DNA of 64,000 nucleotides from JAMZMI01 sp039944535 (GTDB lineage Bacteria > Bacteroidota > Bacteroidia > Cytophagales > Cyclobacteriaceae): contig JBDUYP010000023.1 of assembly GCA_039944535.1 (NCBI GenBank), forward strand, positions 62,001-126,000. The letters run 5' to 3'. The position numbers and the translations under genes were made by a program. The notes under the pieces are model-generated. The model was given only the letters and a program-made list of their open reading frames with translations, was not told where the DNA came from and ran no database searches. Shown here piece after piece: positions 41,831-53,200 of the stretch (position 1 is its first letter; each line of letters starts with the position of its first letter).

Positions 41831-43198
41831 ATGCGGAAAATCTTCAGCATAGTATTTATTATAAGTTTTGGGGCACACCCAATGCTAGCTCAGGATATGG
41901 TCGAGTATGACTTTATTCCAGACGCTACTTACGATGAAGTTGCGGACAGACTGTCTTGCATTGAGTCGGAGATACCGCTCAATTACAACCAGCGTGTAAA
42001 GTCATTTATCGACTATTTTACCGTGAGGGATAGGTCCTATACCAAAGGGGTTATTGCCCGAACAAAAATCTATTTCCCCATTTTTGAAGAGGCTTTTGAA
42101 CGCCACGGCGTGCCAAAGGAGCTTAAATATTTGGCGATTGTAGAGTCCGGCCTTCGACCCAACGCAATCTCCAGAGCCAGCGCCGTAGGCTTATGGCAGT
42201 TTGTGTCTTCTACCGGTAAAATGTATGGGCTCACTGGTGACTGGTATGTGGATGACAGAATGGACCCTTATGAGTCTTCAGACGCTGCAGCTCGGCATTT
42301 GAAGGATCTCTACCGCATGTTTGACGACTGGGAATTGGCTCTGGCGGCTTACAATTGTGGGCCGGGCAATGTGCGCAAGGCGATCAGAAGGAGTGGATAC
42401 AAAAAGCAATTTTGGGAGATTTATAGATACCTGCCCCGGGAAACCAGATCATATGTGCCACAATTCGTTGCGATAGCATACACTCTGAATTATGCCGAGG
42501 AACACAACCTTTTTGTAGAGGAATATGAATCCCTTCCTGATTTTGACACCATCACCATAAGCCAATACTTTCATCTCGAAACTTTTGCCAGCAACACAGG
42601 GGGAAACCTGGAAGACCTGCTCAAACTCAATCCTCATATCAAGAGAGGAGCACTACCGGAAGGGACCAAAAACTTTGCGTTGAGAATCCCACGTGAGATC
42701 AAAGATTCTGTATTTTATGCGAATCGCACTTTTCTCTATGACACAGCAGGAAAGGTCGGGAAGGCGCATTTGGATTATCTGGCCAGAAACACTCCGGGGA
42801 GCACCTATGGGCGTGAAAGGCAAGTGTACAAAGTCCGTAGTGGAGATGTGCTCGGGGTGATTGCGCAGCGCTACCATGTGCGTGTTTCAGATATCCGTTC
42901 CTGGAACAATTTAAATAGTAACATGATTCGTGTAGGCCAAAGACTCAATATTTGGGTGCTACCATCATACAGCAGCCAGACAAAAGACTTGTACACCTCC
43001 ACTGCGCGTGCCACTACATCATCGGCTCAGAAAATCATACCTGCCGGAAGCAAGACACACACAGTGCAGTATGGAGACTCTCTTTGGAGCATAGCCAATA
43101 GCTATGCGGGGCTCTCTATTGACAAAATAAAGCAGCTAAACAATTTAAGCTCCAATACAATTAAGCCCGGCCAGCAACTTATCATATCAGCGGAATAA
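41831..43198 (+). CDS. Membrane-bound lytic murein transglycosylase with two LysM domains (MltD-like)
   Basis: A 455-residue periplasmic enzyme. After a signal peptide (to about residue 20), the SLT domain has the catalytic glutamate E105 in LAIVESGLRP, followed by SAVGLWQFVSSTGKMYGL and AAYNCGPGNVRKAI, the full transglycosylase signature. Two LysM peptidoglycan-binding domains follow: VYKVRSGDVLGVIAQRYHV and HTVQYGDSLWSIANSYAG, with the typical NNL and GQ endings. It cuts glycan strands to give anhydro ends. No lipobox is evident. It is separated from gatA by 14 bases and lies next to the DUF4837 gene. Confidence 0.92.
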   Translation: MRKIFSIVFIISFGAHPMLAQDMVEYDFIPDATYDEVADRLSCIESEIPLNYNQRVKSFIDYFTVRDRSYTKGVIARTKIYFPIFEEAFERHGVPKELKYLAIVESGLRPNAISRASAVGLWQFVSSTGKMYGLTGDWYVDDRMDPYESSDAAARHLKDLYRMFDDWELALAAYNCGPGNVRKAIRRSGYKKQFWEIYRYLPRETRSYVPQFVAIAYTLNYAEEHNLFVEEYESLPDFDTITISQYFHLETFASNTGGNLEDLLKLNPHIKRGALPEGTKNFALRIPREIKDSVFYANRTFLYDTAGKVGKAHLDYLARNTPGSTYGRERQVYKVRSGDVLGVIAQRYHVRVSDIRSWNNLNSNMIRVGQRLNIWVLPSYSSQTKDLYTSTARATTSSAQKIIPAGSKTHTVQYGDSLWSIANSYAGLSIDKIKQLNNLSSNTIKPGQQLIISAE

Positions 43199-43234
43199 AT
43201 TCGTTGGGATAACAACAGCAGCCTGTTTAAATTT

Positions 43235-43242
43235 TACCTTTG
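43235..43242 (+). promoter_or_regulatory. Possible -7 box upstream of the DUF4837 gene
   Basis: TACCTTTG fits TAnnTTTG, 16 bases before ATG 43258. No -33 box at the usual distance. Confidence 0.35.
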
Positions 43243-43257
43243 TAAAAACCCCTGAAT

Positions 43258-44331
43258 ATGAAGCCTTTAAGACTGATATACATTTTTGCTATAGCCTCTG
43301 TCCTTTTTGGTTGCTCCAAGACGAGGGAGAAAATGGGAAAGGATTTTCAAAAAACAGCTCGAGGTGAAGCCGATGAAATGGTCATGGTAATCGACACAGC
43401 CATGCTCAACAGACCAGTAGGTGAGGAGCTGAGGTCATTGTACCGAAGCTATATGGTTGGGTTGCCTCAGGACGAGCCCAAGTTCAACGTGCATACCATC
43501 AATCCACTTGAGCTAAACTCCACATTGAAAACGGCAGTTAACATGGTTTTTGTCATGTCACTGGACAATGATACCAGGCAAGGCAAGTCCATTCGCAAGT
43601 ATTTTACAGACAATTCTTTAAAGCTTATACAAAAGGATTCGTCCATATTCATGACGGTGCGTCGAGATGAATTTGCCAAAGGGCAATTGGTTTTATATCT
43701 GTATGCGCAAAATGAAGAAATCTTATTAGAAAAGGTCAAAGAGAATCGCAATCGTCTGCTCGAAGTATTCGAAACGGCTGTTCGAGAGAGAACCAGAGCA
43801 CAGATTTTAAAAAAATTAGAAAAGACAGCCATGAATGGCGTAAAAGATGGGCATGGGTATTCATTAAAAATTCCTTTCGGTTGGGATATTGCCAAAAACC
43901 TGAAAGATTTCCTTTGGATCCGCCACCTTGAAGCTCAATCGGAGTACAATGTTTTCATTTACGAAAGGCCCTATAGTGACCAGGATGTGTTTAATGATGT
44001 GGGCAAATTAAGAGACGAGATTACCGAAACTTATCTTCGGGATAGTGAAAAGCCAGAGCTTTTCATCACACGCCAGTATCAGATTCCGGTGTTCACAGAA
44101 CGTGTCAGTTTTAACGGGAAATTTGCCGTTGAGGCCAGAGGACTTTGGAAGAACAGCGACAACTCAGGAGGCGGGCCTTTTGTGAGTTACACACTTGTGG
44201 ATGAAAAGAAACAAAAACTCTATTACATTGAGGGATATGTTTATTCCCCCGGAACAAAAAAAATAAAACTTGTTCGAGAGGTTGAGGCAGTGCTTTCCAC
44301 CTTCAGAACGCCTTCTGATTTAGAAGATTAA
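43258..44331 (+). CDS. DUF4837 family lipoprotein
   Basis: A 357-residue exported protein with lipobox FGC (Cys19) after a hydrophobic signal (LIYIFAIASVLFGC). The body has two related halves of alternating strands and helices, including PVGEELRSLYRSYMVGLPQDEPKFN and PVFTERVSFNGKFAVEARGLWKN, which fits DUF4837. It is confined to Bacteroidota; function unknown. The family gene often lies near MltD and malic enzyme in relatives (from memory). It starts 59 bases after MltD. Confidence 0.82.
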   Translation: MKPLRLIYIFAIASVLFGCSKTREKMGKDFQKTARGEADEMVMVIDTAMLNRPVGEELRSLYRSYMVGLPQDEPKFNVHTINPLELNSTLKTAVNMVFVMSLDNDTRQGKSIRKYFTDNSLKLIQKDSSIFMTVRRDEFAKGQLVLYLYAQNEEILLEKVKENRNRLLEVFETAVRERTRAQILKKLEKTAMNGVKDGHGYSLKIPFGWDIAKNLKDFLWIRHLEAQSEYNVFIYERPYSDQDVFNDVGKLRDEITETYLRDSEKPELFITRQYQIPVFTERVSFNGKFAVEARGLWKNSDNSGGGPFVSYTLVDEKKQKLYYIEGYVYSPGTKKIKLVREVEAVLSTFRTPSDLED

Positions 44332-44359
44332 TAGTTACACCTCGTTTAACTAACCAACC

Positions 44360-46645
44360 ATGTGCGCAAAAATTAGAAAAAAGGAAGCCCTTGATTTTCA
44401 TTCTGAAAAACCAGCAGGGAAAATTGAGGTAACACCAACTAAGCCACTAAGTAGTCAGCACGACCTGGCCCTGGCGTACTCACCGGGAGTGGCTGAGCCT
44501 TGTTTGGCCATAGCTGATAATCTTGAGGACGTTTACAAATACACTGCTAAGGGCAATCTGGTTGGCGTAATATCAAATGGTACTGCGGTGCTCGGGTTGG
44601 GAAATATTGGTCCAGAGGCATCTAAGCCTGTGATGGAAGGAAAGGGCGTTTTATTTAAAAAATTTGCAGGAATTGATGTTTTTGATATAGAAGTCAACGA
44701 AACTGACCCACAAAAATTCATTGAGATCGTCAAGAGTCTCGAACCAACATTTGGCGGTATCAACCTTGAGGATATCAAGGCGCCAGAAAGCTTCGTGATC
44801 GAGCAAACGCTCAGAAAGGAAATGAAAATCCCGGTGATGCACGATGATCAGCACGGTACGGCGATCATATCCAGCGCGGCGCTGATCAATGCTCTGGAGC
44901 TTCTGGGAAAGAAAATTGATGAGATAAAAATCGTGGTAAGTGGAGCCGGAGCAGCAGCTATCGCCTGCACGGATTTATACACCTCACTTGGAGCGCTCAA
45001 GAAAAATATCATCATGACCGATAGTAGGGGCGTTATCAAAAAAGATCGTCCGAATCTGGATGAGACCAAAGCCAAGTATGCCACTGATTCCGATGCTGAC
45101 ACGCTGGAAGAAGCGCTTGTGGGTGCGGATGTTTTTCTGGGACTTTCTGTAGCAGATATTTTGAGCGCTGATGCTCTCAAAACCATGGCACCTAATCCCA
45201 TTGTTTTCGCACTTTCAAACCCCAATCCGGAAATAGCATACGATTTAGCCATGAAAACCCGCAAGGACATCATCATGGCGACTGGTCGTTCGGATCACCC
45301 TAATCAGGTCAACAATGTGCTGGGGTTCCCATATATCTTTCGCGGTGCGCTGGATGTCAGAGCCACTACCATAAACGAGGAAATGAAGTTGGCAGCAGTT
45401 CGCGCCATAGCTGACCTCACCAAACAAACTGTTCCGGAGATGGTGCTCAAGGCATATGGTGCCACATCCATGAAGTTTGGAAATGAATACCTGATTCCCA
45501 AACCACTTGACCCACGACTGATCACCATCATTTCTCCAGCTGTAGCAAAAGCCGCTATTGACAGTGGTGTGGCCAGAAAGGAAATAAAAGATTGGTCTGC
45601 ATATCAACAAGAGCTCGAAGAACGCATCGGGCTAGATCAGCGATTGATGTCTCGTTTGGTCTTCAGAGCAAGACAGAACCCAAAAAGAGTTGTTTTTGCG
45701 GAAGCAGGGCATATTGATATTTTGAAGGCGGCCCAAATGTCACTTGACGAAGGAGTGTCGATACCGATTTTGCTCGGTAATAGAGAAGAGATTACGACTC
45801 TGATAGAGGAAAATGAGCTTGATGGATTGCTTGACTGCCAGATTGTGGATCCGAATGAGGATCCTGACAGGGTGGAAAGATATGCACAGAGCTATTATGA
45901 AAAACGCCAGCGCAAAGGTGTGACGTACAAAGATGCTTTCAAGGCGATGACCCGAAGTAAGAACTACTTTGGAGCCATGATGGTGGAGCAGGGTGAAGGC
46001 GATGCATTCGTTTCTGGACTATCCAATGACTATCCTAAAACCATCCTTCCGGCACTTCAGATCATCGGCGTGGAAGAAGGAGTCAATCGGGTGGCAGGGA
46101 TGTATATCGTAAGAAACAAAAAGGGAAATTTCTTTTTTGCGGACACCACGGTCAACCTCAATCCATCTGCTGAAGAGCTTGTAGATATCATAGGACTTAC
46201 GGCCAGAGCGGTTCGGGTTTTTGATTCAGAGCCGCGGGTCGCGGTTCTGTCCTATTCCAACTTTGGCTCTGCCAAAGGGGATGTGCCTGAGAAAACTGCC
46301 AAAGCGGTAAAACTAGCCAAAGCAAAATGGCCTGAACTTGTCATCGATGGAGACATCCAGGCCAATGTGGCACTCAATAATGATTTGATTAAGGAAGTTT
46401 ATCCTTTTAGCGATCTGGCCAAAGAACCGGCCAATACCTTAATTTTTCCTGATCTGGACTCAGGTAACATCGCCTATAAGTTGTTGATGGAATTAGGTGG
46501 AGCCGAGGCAATCGGACCAATGTTGCTGGGTATGAAAAAACCTGTGCACGTTTTACAAGTTGGCAGCTCTGTGAGAGATATCTTTAATATGATTACTATT
46601 GCGGTTGTTGATGCCCAGATCACAGAAGAAAAAGGTATAAAATGA
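44360..46645 (+). CDS. maeB: NADP-dependent malic enzyme with phosphotransacetylase-like domain
   Basis: Decarboxylates malate to pyruvate with NADP reduction. The N-terminal malic part (about 1-410) contains LALAYSPGVAEPC (about 33-45), the VLGLGNIG dinucleotide approach, the VMHDDQHGTAI active-site segment and GAGAAAIACTDL (about 196-207, NADP Rossmann). The C-terminal about 330 residues resemble phosphate acetyltransferase, as in the 760-residue MaeB form; that domain is thought regulatory, not catalytic. The total of 761 residues is normal. It overlaps ruvA by four bases (ATGA). Confidence 0.95.
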   Translation: MCAKIRKKEALDFHSEKPAGKIEVTPTKPLSSQHDLALAYSPGVAEPCLAIADNLEDVYKYTAKGNLVGVISNGTAVLGLGNIGPEASKPVMEGKGVLFKKFAGIDVFDIEVNETDPQKFIEIVKSLEPTFGGINLEDIKAPESFVIEQTLRKEMKIPVMHDDQHGTAIISSAALINALELLGKKIDEIKIVVSGAGAAAIACTDLYTSLGALKKNIIMTDSRGVIKKDRPNLDETKAKYATDSDADTLEEALVGADVFLGLSVADILSADALKTMAPNPIVFALSNPNPEIAYDLAMKTRKDIIMATGRSDHPNQVNNVLGFPYIFRGALDVRATTINEEMKLAAVRAIADLTKQTVPEMVLKAYGATSMKFGNEYLIPKPLDPRLITIISPAVAKAAIDSGVARKEIKDWSAYQQELEERIGLDQRLMSRLVFRARQNPKRVVFAEAGHIDILKAAQMSLDEGVSIPILLGNREEITTLIEENELDGLLDCQIVDPNEDPDRVERYAQSYYEKRQRKGVTYKDAFKAMTRSKNYFGAMMVEQGEGDAFVSGLSNDYPKTILPALQIIGVEEGVNRVAGMYIVRNKKGNFFFADTTVNLNPSAEELVDIIGLTARAVRVFDSEPRVAVLSYSNFGSAKGDVPEKTAKAVKLAKAKWPELVIDGDIQANVALNNDLIKEVYPFSDLAKEPANTLIFPDLDSGNIAYKLLMELGGAEAIGPMLLGMKKPVHVLQVGSSVRDIFNMITIAVVDAQITEEKGIK

Positions 46646-47238
46646 TCAATTATTTAGTTGGGAAGTTGGTTGTCAAAGACCCAACCTACGTGGTGTTAGA
46701 AACCAAAGGAGGAGTAGGGTATGAAGCCAGAATTAGCCTGGCCACATACAGTGTTTTGAAAGAAGTTGATGAAGTCAAACTCTTTATACACTTCCATGTC
46801 AAAGAAGATGCACATACACTTTATGGTTTTGCTGAGCCTTCTGAGAAAGTAAGGTTTCAAGACTTAATATCAATATCGGGCGTGGGTCCCAGTACGGGAC
46901 TTATGATTCTCTCATCTCTTTCGCCCGAAGAATTACAATCTGCTATTGCAAATGAAGACGTTAAAACCATTCAGGGAGTAAAGGGAATCGGTTCTAAAAC
47001 AGCCCAACGGATTGTTTTGGAACTGAAGGATAAAATGCAGAAAGAGGGCATTCTGGACAAATCACTTGATCTAGGTGTTTCCAATCGCAATACGCTGCAA
47101 AATGAAGCGTTATCTGCCCTGACTACCTTGGGAATTAACAAGTCTGTCGCTGAAAAAAGTATAGCTTTGATTTTGAAGCAAAGCGGTCACCAAATTAAAC
47201 TTGAGGAACTAATAAAACAGGTCTTAAAGCGCGCCTAA
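46642..47238 (+). CDS. ruvA: Holliday junction branch-migration protein RuvA
   Basis: Binds four-way DNA junctions as a tetramer and loads the RuvB motor. Domain I (OB fold, residues 1-65) begins MINYLVGKLVVKDPTYVVLETKGGVGYEA; domain II holds two helix-hairpin-helix motifs, ISGVGPSTGLMIL and IQGVKGIGSKTAQRIVLEL; domain III (about 150-198, LSALTTLGINKSVAEKSI) touches RuvB. The 198-residue length is standard. No ruvB nearby, as usual in Bacteroidota. It is translationally coupled to maeB and followed 14 bases later by sprA. Confidence 0.95.
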   Translation: MINYLVGKLVVKDPTYVVLETKGGVGYEARISLATYSVLKEVDEVKLFIHFHVKEDAHTLYGFAEPSEKVRFQDLISISGVGPSTGLMILSSLSPEELQSAIANEDVKTIQGVKGIGSKTAQRIVLELKDKMQKEGILDKSLDLGVSNRNTLQNEALSALTTLGINKSVAEKSIALILKQSGHQIKLEELIKQVLKRA

Positions 47239-47252
47239 CTGATTAAAAATTT

Positions 47253-50200
47253 TTGACGGGTAAATCATACATATTACTACTTGTAGGAGCAATAGGACTC
47301 TGCTTTTTCCCGCAGGATAGCTATACCTATGGCTCTGGTAATAGGTTTTTTATCCAACAGGACACCATTCCCAAAGACAGTATTGCGGCTGATACTATCG
47401 GCCCCTATACACCAACAAAAACACCAACGTACAAAGCACCTTATAGGTTCGGTGATCCCTTCTCAAACAGAAACAGTTCATCCCCTTTGTTGCTCACTGA
47501 CCCGTCGGAAATCGACATGCAGGTGGAGTACGATTCAGGTTTTTCCTACAACGTTTATGAGCGAATCGGTGACGTTAATTTCCGACCGGTTACGACCATG
47601 TCTTTTCAGGAATATGATAGCTATAGCGATCAGCAGCTTACCAAGGAATATTTTCAGGAAAGATCTTCCGGTCTTGATGGTGAAAGTGCTATTAGCGGCA
47701 GAAGTCTGATTCCCCGGCTTTACATCAGCCCCATGTTCGACCGGCTGTTTGGAGGCAGCTATGTTGATATTCAGCCGAATGGGTTCGTCAATCTTGATTT
47801 TGGCGGCCGATTCCAAAGAACTGACAACCCGCAGCTTACTCAGCGTCAGCAGAGAAACGGAGGCTTCAATTTTGACCAACAGATTTCTCTTAACCTGGTA
47901 GGAAAGGTTGGAGAAAAACTGGCCATTACGGCAAATTTTGACAACAACAACACCTTTGATTTTCAGAATAACCTAAAGGTAGAATATACAGGCTATGAAG
48001 AGGATATAGTAAAGAAAATAGAAATTGGTAACGTAAGTATGCCGGTTTCCAATAGCCTCATGACAGGGGCTCAGTCTCTTTTTGGAATTAAAACCCAGCT
48101 CCAGTTCGGAAAACTCTTTGTGACCAGCGTGGTTTCCCGACAGCAGGGTAAAAGTGAGGTTCTCACCATCGAAAGCGGTTTTCAGGGAAAAGAATTTGAA
48201 GTAAGAGCTTCTGATTATGATGAAAACAGGCACTTTTTTCTCGCTCAGTTTTTCAGAGATAACTATGAAAGATGGCACAACAACTTACCCCAACTTGTCT
48301 CCGGGGTAAATGTGACCAGAGTGGAAGTTTATGTGATCAATAGAAACAATGACACTCAAACTACACGGCAAATTGCCGCTTTCCAGGATTTGGGAGAAGG
48401 GTCTGTCATCTACAATAACCTGGGAGGAGACATACAGGGCAATGGTGGCGCACCTGACAACAGCGCCAACAATCTGTACCGCGATTATCTGAGCAACCTT
48501 ACAAGAAACAAGGATGAGATTCTCAACGAAATTACGGCCCTGGGTTTGGAAGAATCAAGAGATTTTGTGAAGGTGGGGACGGCTCGGAAACTTGATGAAA
48601 CTGAATATACGATCAACAAAAAGCTGGGATATATATCGCTGCTGCGCAAACTTCAAAATGATGAGCTGCTGGCGGTTTCTTATGAATACACCTACGCCGG
48701 AAAATCAGGTGGATATCAGGTAGGAGAACTCACGGAAGATTATTCGCGATATTCTGAAAATGACGTCATCTTCCTCAAGATGCTTAGACCAAATAAGATA
48801 GATACGGAGATTCCTGCCTGGGATCTCATGATGAAAAACATCTATTATCTGAACGCAAACCAGATCGAGAGTGAAGGCTTTCAGCTTAGAGTAAGGTACA
48901 GAGATGATGCCTCTGGAATTGACAACCCATCTCTTCATGAGGGGCGGAGAACAACCAACATCCCACTTGTGGAGCTGTTGAAATTGGATCAGCTCAATCA
49001 GAATAACGACCGGCAGAAAGATCAAAATTTTGACTTTATCGAAGATGTAACCATCGATTCTAAAAATGGGTATATCAAGTTTCCTGTACTGGAGCCTTTC
49101 GGCAAAACACTCGAAAGCTACTTTGATGCAGATGAGGTTGTTTTCAAAGAAAAGTATGTCTATGACACGCTCTATCAAGGAACCAAAAACGATGCGCAGC
49201 AGGTTTCCAGCAAGGACAAGTTCTTTATTACAGGTAGCTTCAATGCCGGTTCTTCCAGTGAAATAGCTCTACCTGGCATTAATATCGCTGAAGGTTCCGT
49301 ACGGGTGACCGCAGGTAATACACCACTTACAGAAGGGCTTGACTTTACCGTGGATTACAACCTGGGCAGGGTGAGAATTATCAATGATGGAATTCTGAGC
49401 TCTGGCAAAACCATCAACATCGCCTATGAAAAAGCCGATCTCTTCAACTTTCAGGCTCGCTGGCTGTATGGTACCAGGCTCGATTACCGCTTCAGCGATC
49501 AATTCAATATAGGCGCTACCGTCATGCACCTCAACGAGCGCCCGGGTGGGGTTTCTCATTATCAAATTGGAGATGAACCAACCAGCAACACCAAGTATGG
49601 TTTTGATGTCAATTTTCAGGAAGAGGTGCCTTTTTTGACAAAAGCGATGGATTTTTTGCCTTTGGTCAGTACCAAAGAAAAGTCCACCATAACCTTCAAT
49701 GCAGAGTTTGCACAAATGATACCGGGTACCTCAAACGTTATCAATGGCGAAGGAACCTCGTACATAGATGATTTTGAAAACTCTGTAATTACGAATGGGC
49801 TGGATGGAGCGAACGGCTGGAGGCTAGCTTCTGCACCGAAAGGCAAAAACCTGATAGATGGATCAGAAGACATGCCCGATCTTGGGTTCAACGCTAACAG
49901 AGCAAAAGTGTCATGGTACAGCATCGACCCTACGGTTTTTTACCGAACCTCAGGTGCGATCAATGAACCTAAAAACATTTCGGAGGCGGACAAGCAAAAC
50001 CACTACGTAAGGCCAATTTTTCCTCAGGAGATCTACACAGAACGTGATGCTTTTCAGGTTCAAACGTACGAAACCACTTTTGATATAGCATACTTTCCTT
50101 CAGAAAGAGGAGCTTATAACTACACCTCGCAATATGATCCTGCATCTGATCGACTTACATCTAACCCTGAGGACAATTGGGGTGGCTTGATGCGCTCCGT

Positions 50201-53200
50201 GTCTGGATCTGAGACGGATTTTGATAAGAACAATGTGGAGTACATAGAATTTTGGCTCATGGATCCGTTTGCCGATGTGGTGCCAGATGGAAGTGCAACA
50301 CCGCAGAGAAATACCAGAGGTGGAAAGCTGGTTTTCAACCTGGGAAATATTTCTGAGGATGTAATCCCGGACAGTAGGCATTCATACGAAACCGGGCTTC
50401 CGGATGATGGCGATACCACTGAAGCTGTGAGTAGTATTTGGGGGCAGGTGCCTGATGAACCTTTCCTGACCAATAATTTTGAGAATTCTCGTTCTGCTCG
50501 ATCTAATCAGGATGTAGGGCTCGATGGTCTGAGCAATGACCTGGAGGTGTTGAAATTTGGGTCGCGTTTTGGAGAGGATCCCTCGGCGGATGATTTTTGG
50601 CACTATCTGGATAGCAGGTGGGATGATAAGGGAGCCAAAATCCTGGAGCGCTACAAGAACTACAATGGAATGGACGGTAACTCACCCGTCTCCTCTGGCA
50701 ATAGCATTTTGCAAGCGTCGTATACAACCGGCGATAATGAGGATTTAAACTCGGACAACACCGTTTCAATCCTTGAAGAATACTACGAGTACGAGGTGGA
50801 TCTAAGACCAGGAGAGCTTCAGGTCGGAGAGGGATATATCGTGGATAAAGTGGAAAGTCAGCAAGGAAATGGTGAATCGTCCTGGTACCTATTCAGAATT
50901 CCGATCAAGGATCCGGACGGTGTATATGGAAACATCTCCGGTTTTAAGAACATTCGGTTTATCCGAATGTATATGACAGATTTTGCTGAGCCAGTGGTAC
51001 TCAGAACCAACAACCTGCAATTTGTCAGGAGTCAGTGGAGAAAATACGACCTGGCACTCAATGACTCTGGCTTTGACCTGGTTCCTGAAACGGCTATTTC
51101 TGATTTCACCGTTTCGGTTGTCAATATTGAGGGGAATAGTTCCGGTGGAAATAATAAGTCACCATACGTAGTTCCTCCCGGCGTACAGAGAGACCAGGAT
51201 AATACCACTTATATCAACAGGTTTGTGAATGAACAATCCCTGCAAATTTGTGTAGAAGATCTGGCCGATAAAGATGCCCGTGCTGTGTACAAAAATGTTG
51301 GTTTTGATTTGCTCAACTACGGTCGTATCAAGATGTTTTTTCATGCAGAGCCATATCTGGGTGACAATGTGAATGACGATGAAGTCTCAGCTTTCCTTAG
51401 GTTGGGTACCGAACAAGTGGATAATTATTATGAAATAGAGATCCCACTAAAAATCACCAATCCGGAAGGGCTGACCAATGCTACTCCAAATATTGAAAGG
51501 ATAGTGTGGCCTGAAGAGAACGAAATAGATATCTCGATTAATGAATTACTAGGGTTGAAGGCTCAAAGAAACAAGGAAAACAGAGACATAGGCAACCCTT
51601 ATTCGGGGTTTTCAAATGATGGAAGACACAGGCTAACAGTAAAAGGAAATCCGGATATCAGCACAGTTCTCACCATGATGATAGGTATTAGAAATACCAA
51701 TTATGATGAATCTCCTGATCAATCAACTAAATCGGTTTGTGTTTGGGCCAATGAACTTCGTGTTACAGATTTTGACACCAACAAAGGTTGGGCTGCCAAT
51801 GCCCGAATCAGCACCAAACTTGCCGACGTAGCAACCATAAATGCTTCCACTCGATATACGTCTATCGGTTTTGGTAATATCCAGCAAACCATACAGCAGC
51901 GAACCAGAGAAGAAACTCTGCAATATGACGTATCAGCTAATGTGAACGTTGATAAGTTTTTGCTACCACACAAGACAGGTCTGGTGGTACCCATGTTTGT
52001 TAGTTACGAAAAGCAGAGGTCCACTCCTCAGTTTGACCCGTTAGATCCTGATACCCCTCTGGAAGCTTCTCTGGAAGTTTTTGATTCGCAAAGAGAACGG
52101 AGTGCGTATAGGCGACTGGTCGAGGAGCGCAGTGAACGCCGCAGCATCAACTTCACCAATGTGCATAAGGAAAAAGTCAATCCGGAAGCCAATCAGCATT
52201 TCTTTGACATAGAAAACATCGGCGTATCCTACGCCTATAGTGAGGCAGTTTCCAGCAATGTAAACACTCAGATATACATTCAAAAGTCGGTTTCTGGAGG
52301 ACTGTCATACAACTATTCTCCTATTGATTTTAGTATAGAGCCATTTGCTGATGTCGATGCATTCTCCAGTCCATATCTGAAACTGGTCAAAGACATCAAT
52401 TTCTCTCCGCTTCCTACAAGCTTGTCTTTTCGCACTGATTTGAACAGAAGTTTCAGAAAAACCCAGTTATACAACAACGAACTTACCACCGAAGGAATAG
52501 ACCCGTATTATGAGCGGCTGTTCACATTTACCAGAAATTATGGTATGGGTTGGAGCCCATTCAAAAGCCTGAGTTTTGATTATTCTGCCCGTGCCAACGC
52601 CGTGATTGATGAACCGGATGATGTGATTGACGGAGATATCAATACTGATGAAGAGCGCCAGTATATCTGGGGCGAGGTGAAGAGCCTGGGACGAATGAAA
52701 AACTTTGATCAGGACATGTCGGCGACCTATCGCTTGCCATTGGACAAGCTGCCTTTTACCGATTGGGTGAGCGCAGATGTTCGTTATGGCGCTGGCTTTA
52801 CATGGACAGCCGGTTCGCTTTCGCAAAATGACTCATTGGGTAATTTTTTCGGACACACTATACAGAACAGTCGTGATCAGGGACTAAACGGAAAGGTTGA
52901 CCTGACCAAACTGTACAGCAAAGTGACTTTTCTAGAAGAAGCCAGCAAAAGTAAGAGAGACGAAAAAGTCTCTGTCGGGACTGGAATACTCAGATTTATC
53001 ATGGCGGTGAAAAACGTAAACTTCACCTATAATGTGCGTGAGGGTACAGTACTGCCAGGATTTAATCAAACGCCATTCCTTTTGGGAATGGATAGTTCAT
53101 GGAACGCACCCGGCTGGAAATTTCTAGCCGGAGATCAGAATCCGGACATTAGACACAAGGCAGCACGTCAAGGCTGGCTGAGCGAAAGCCCACTTCAAAC

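Noticed and set aside
48705..49178. Antisense frames inside sprA of up to about 157 codons
   Set aside because: Shadows of the 7-kb SprA coding region.
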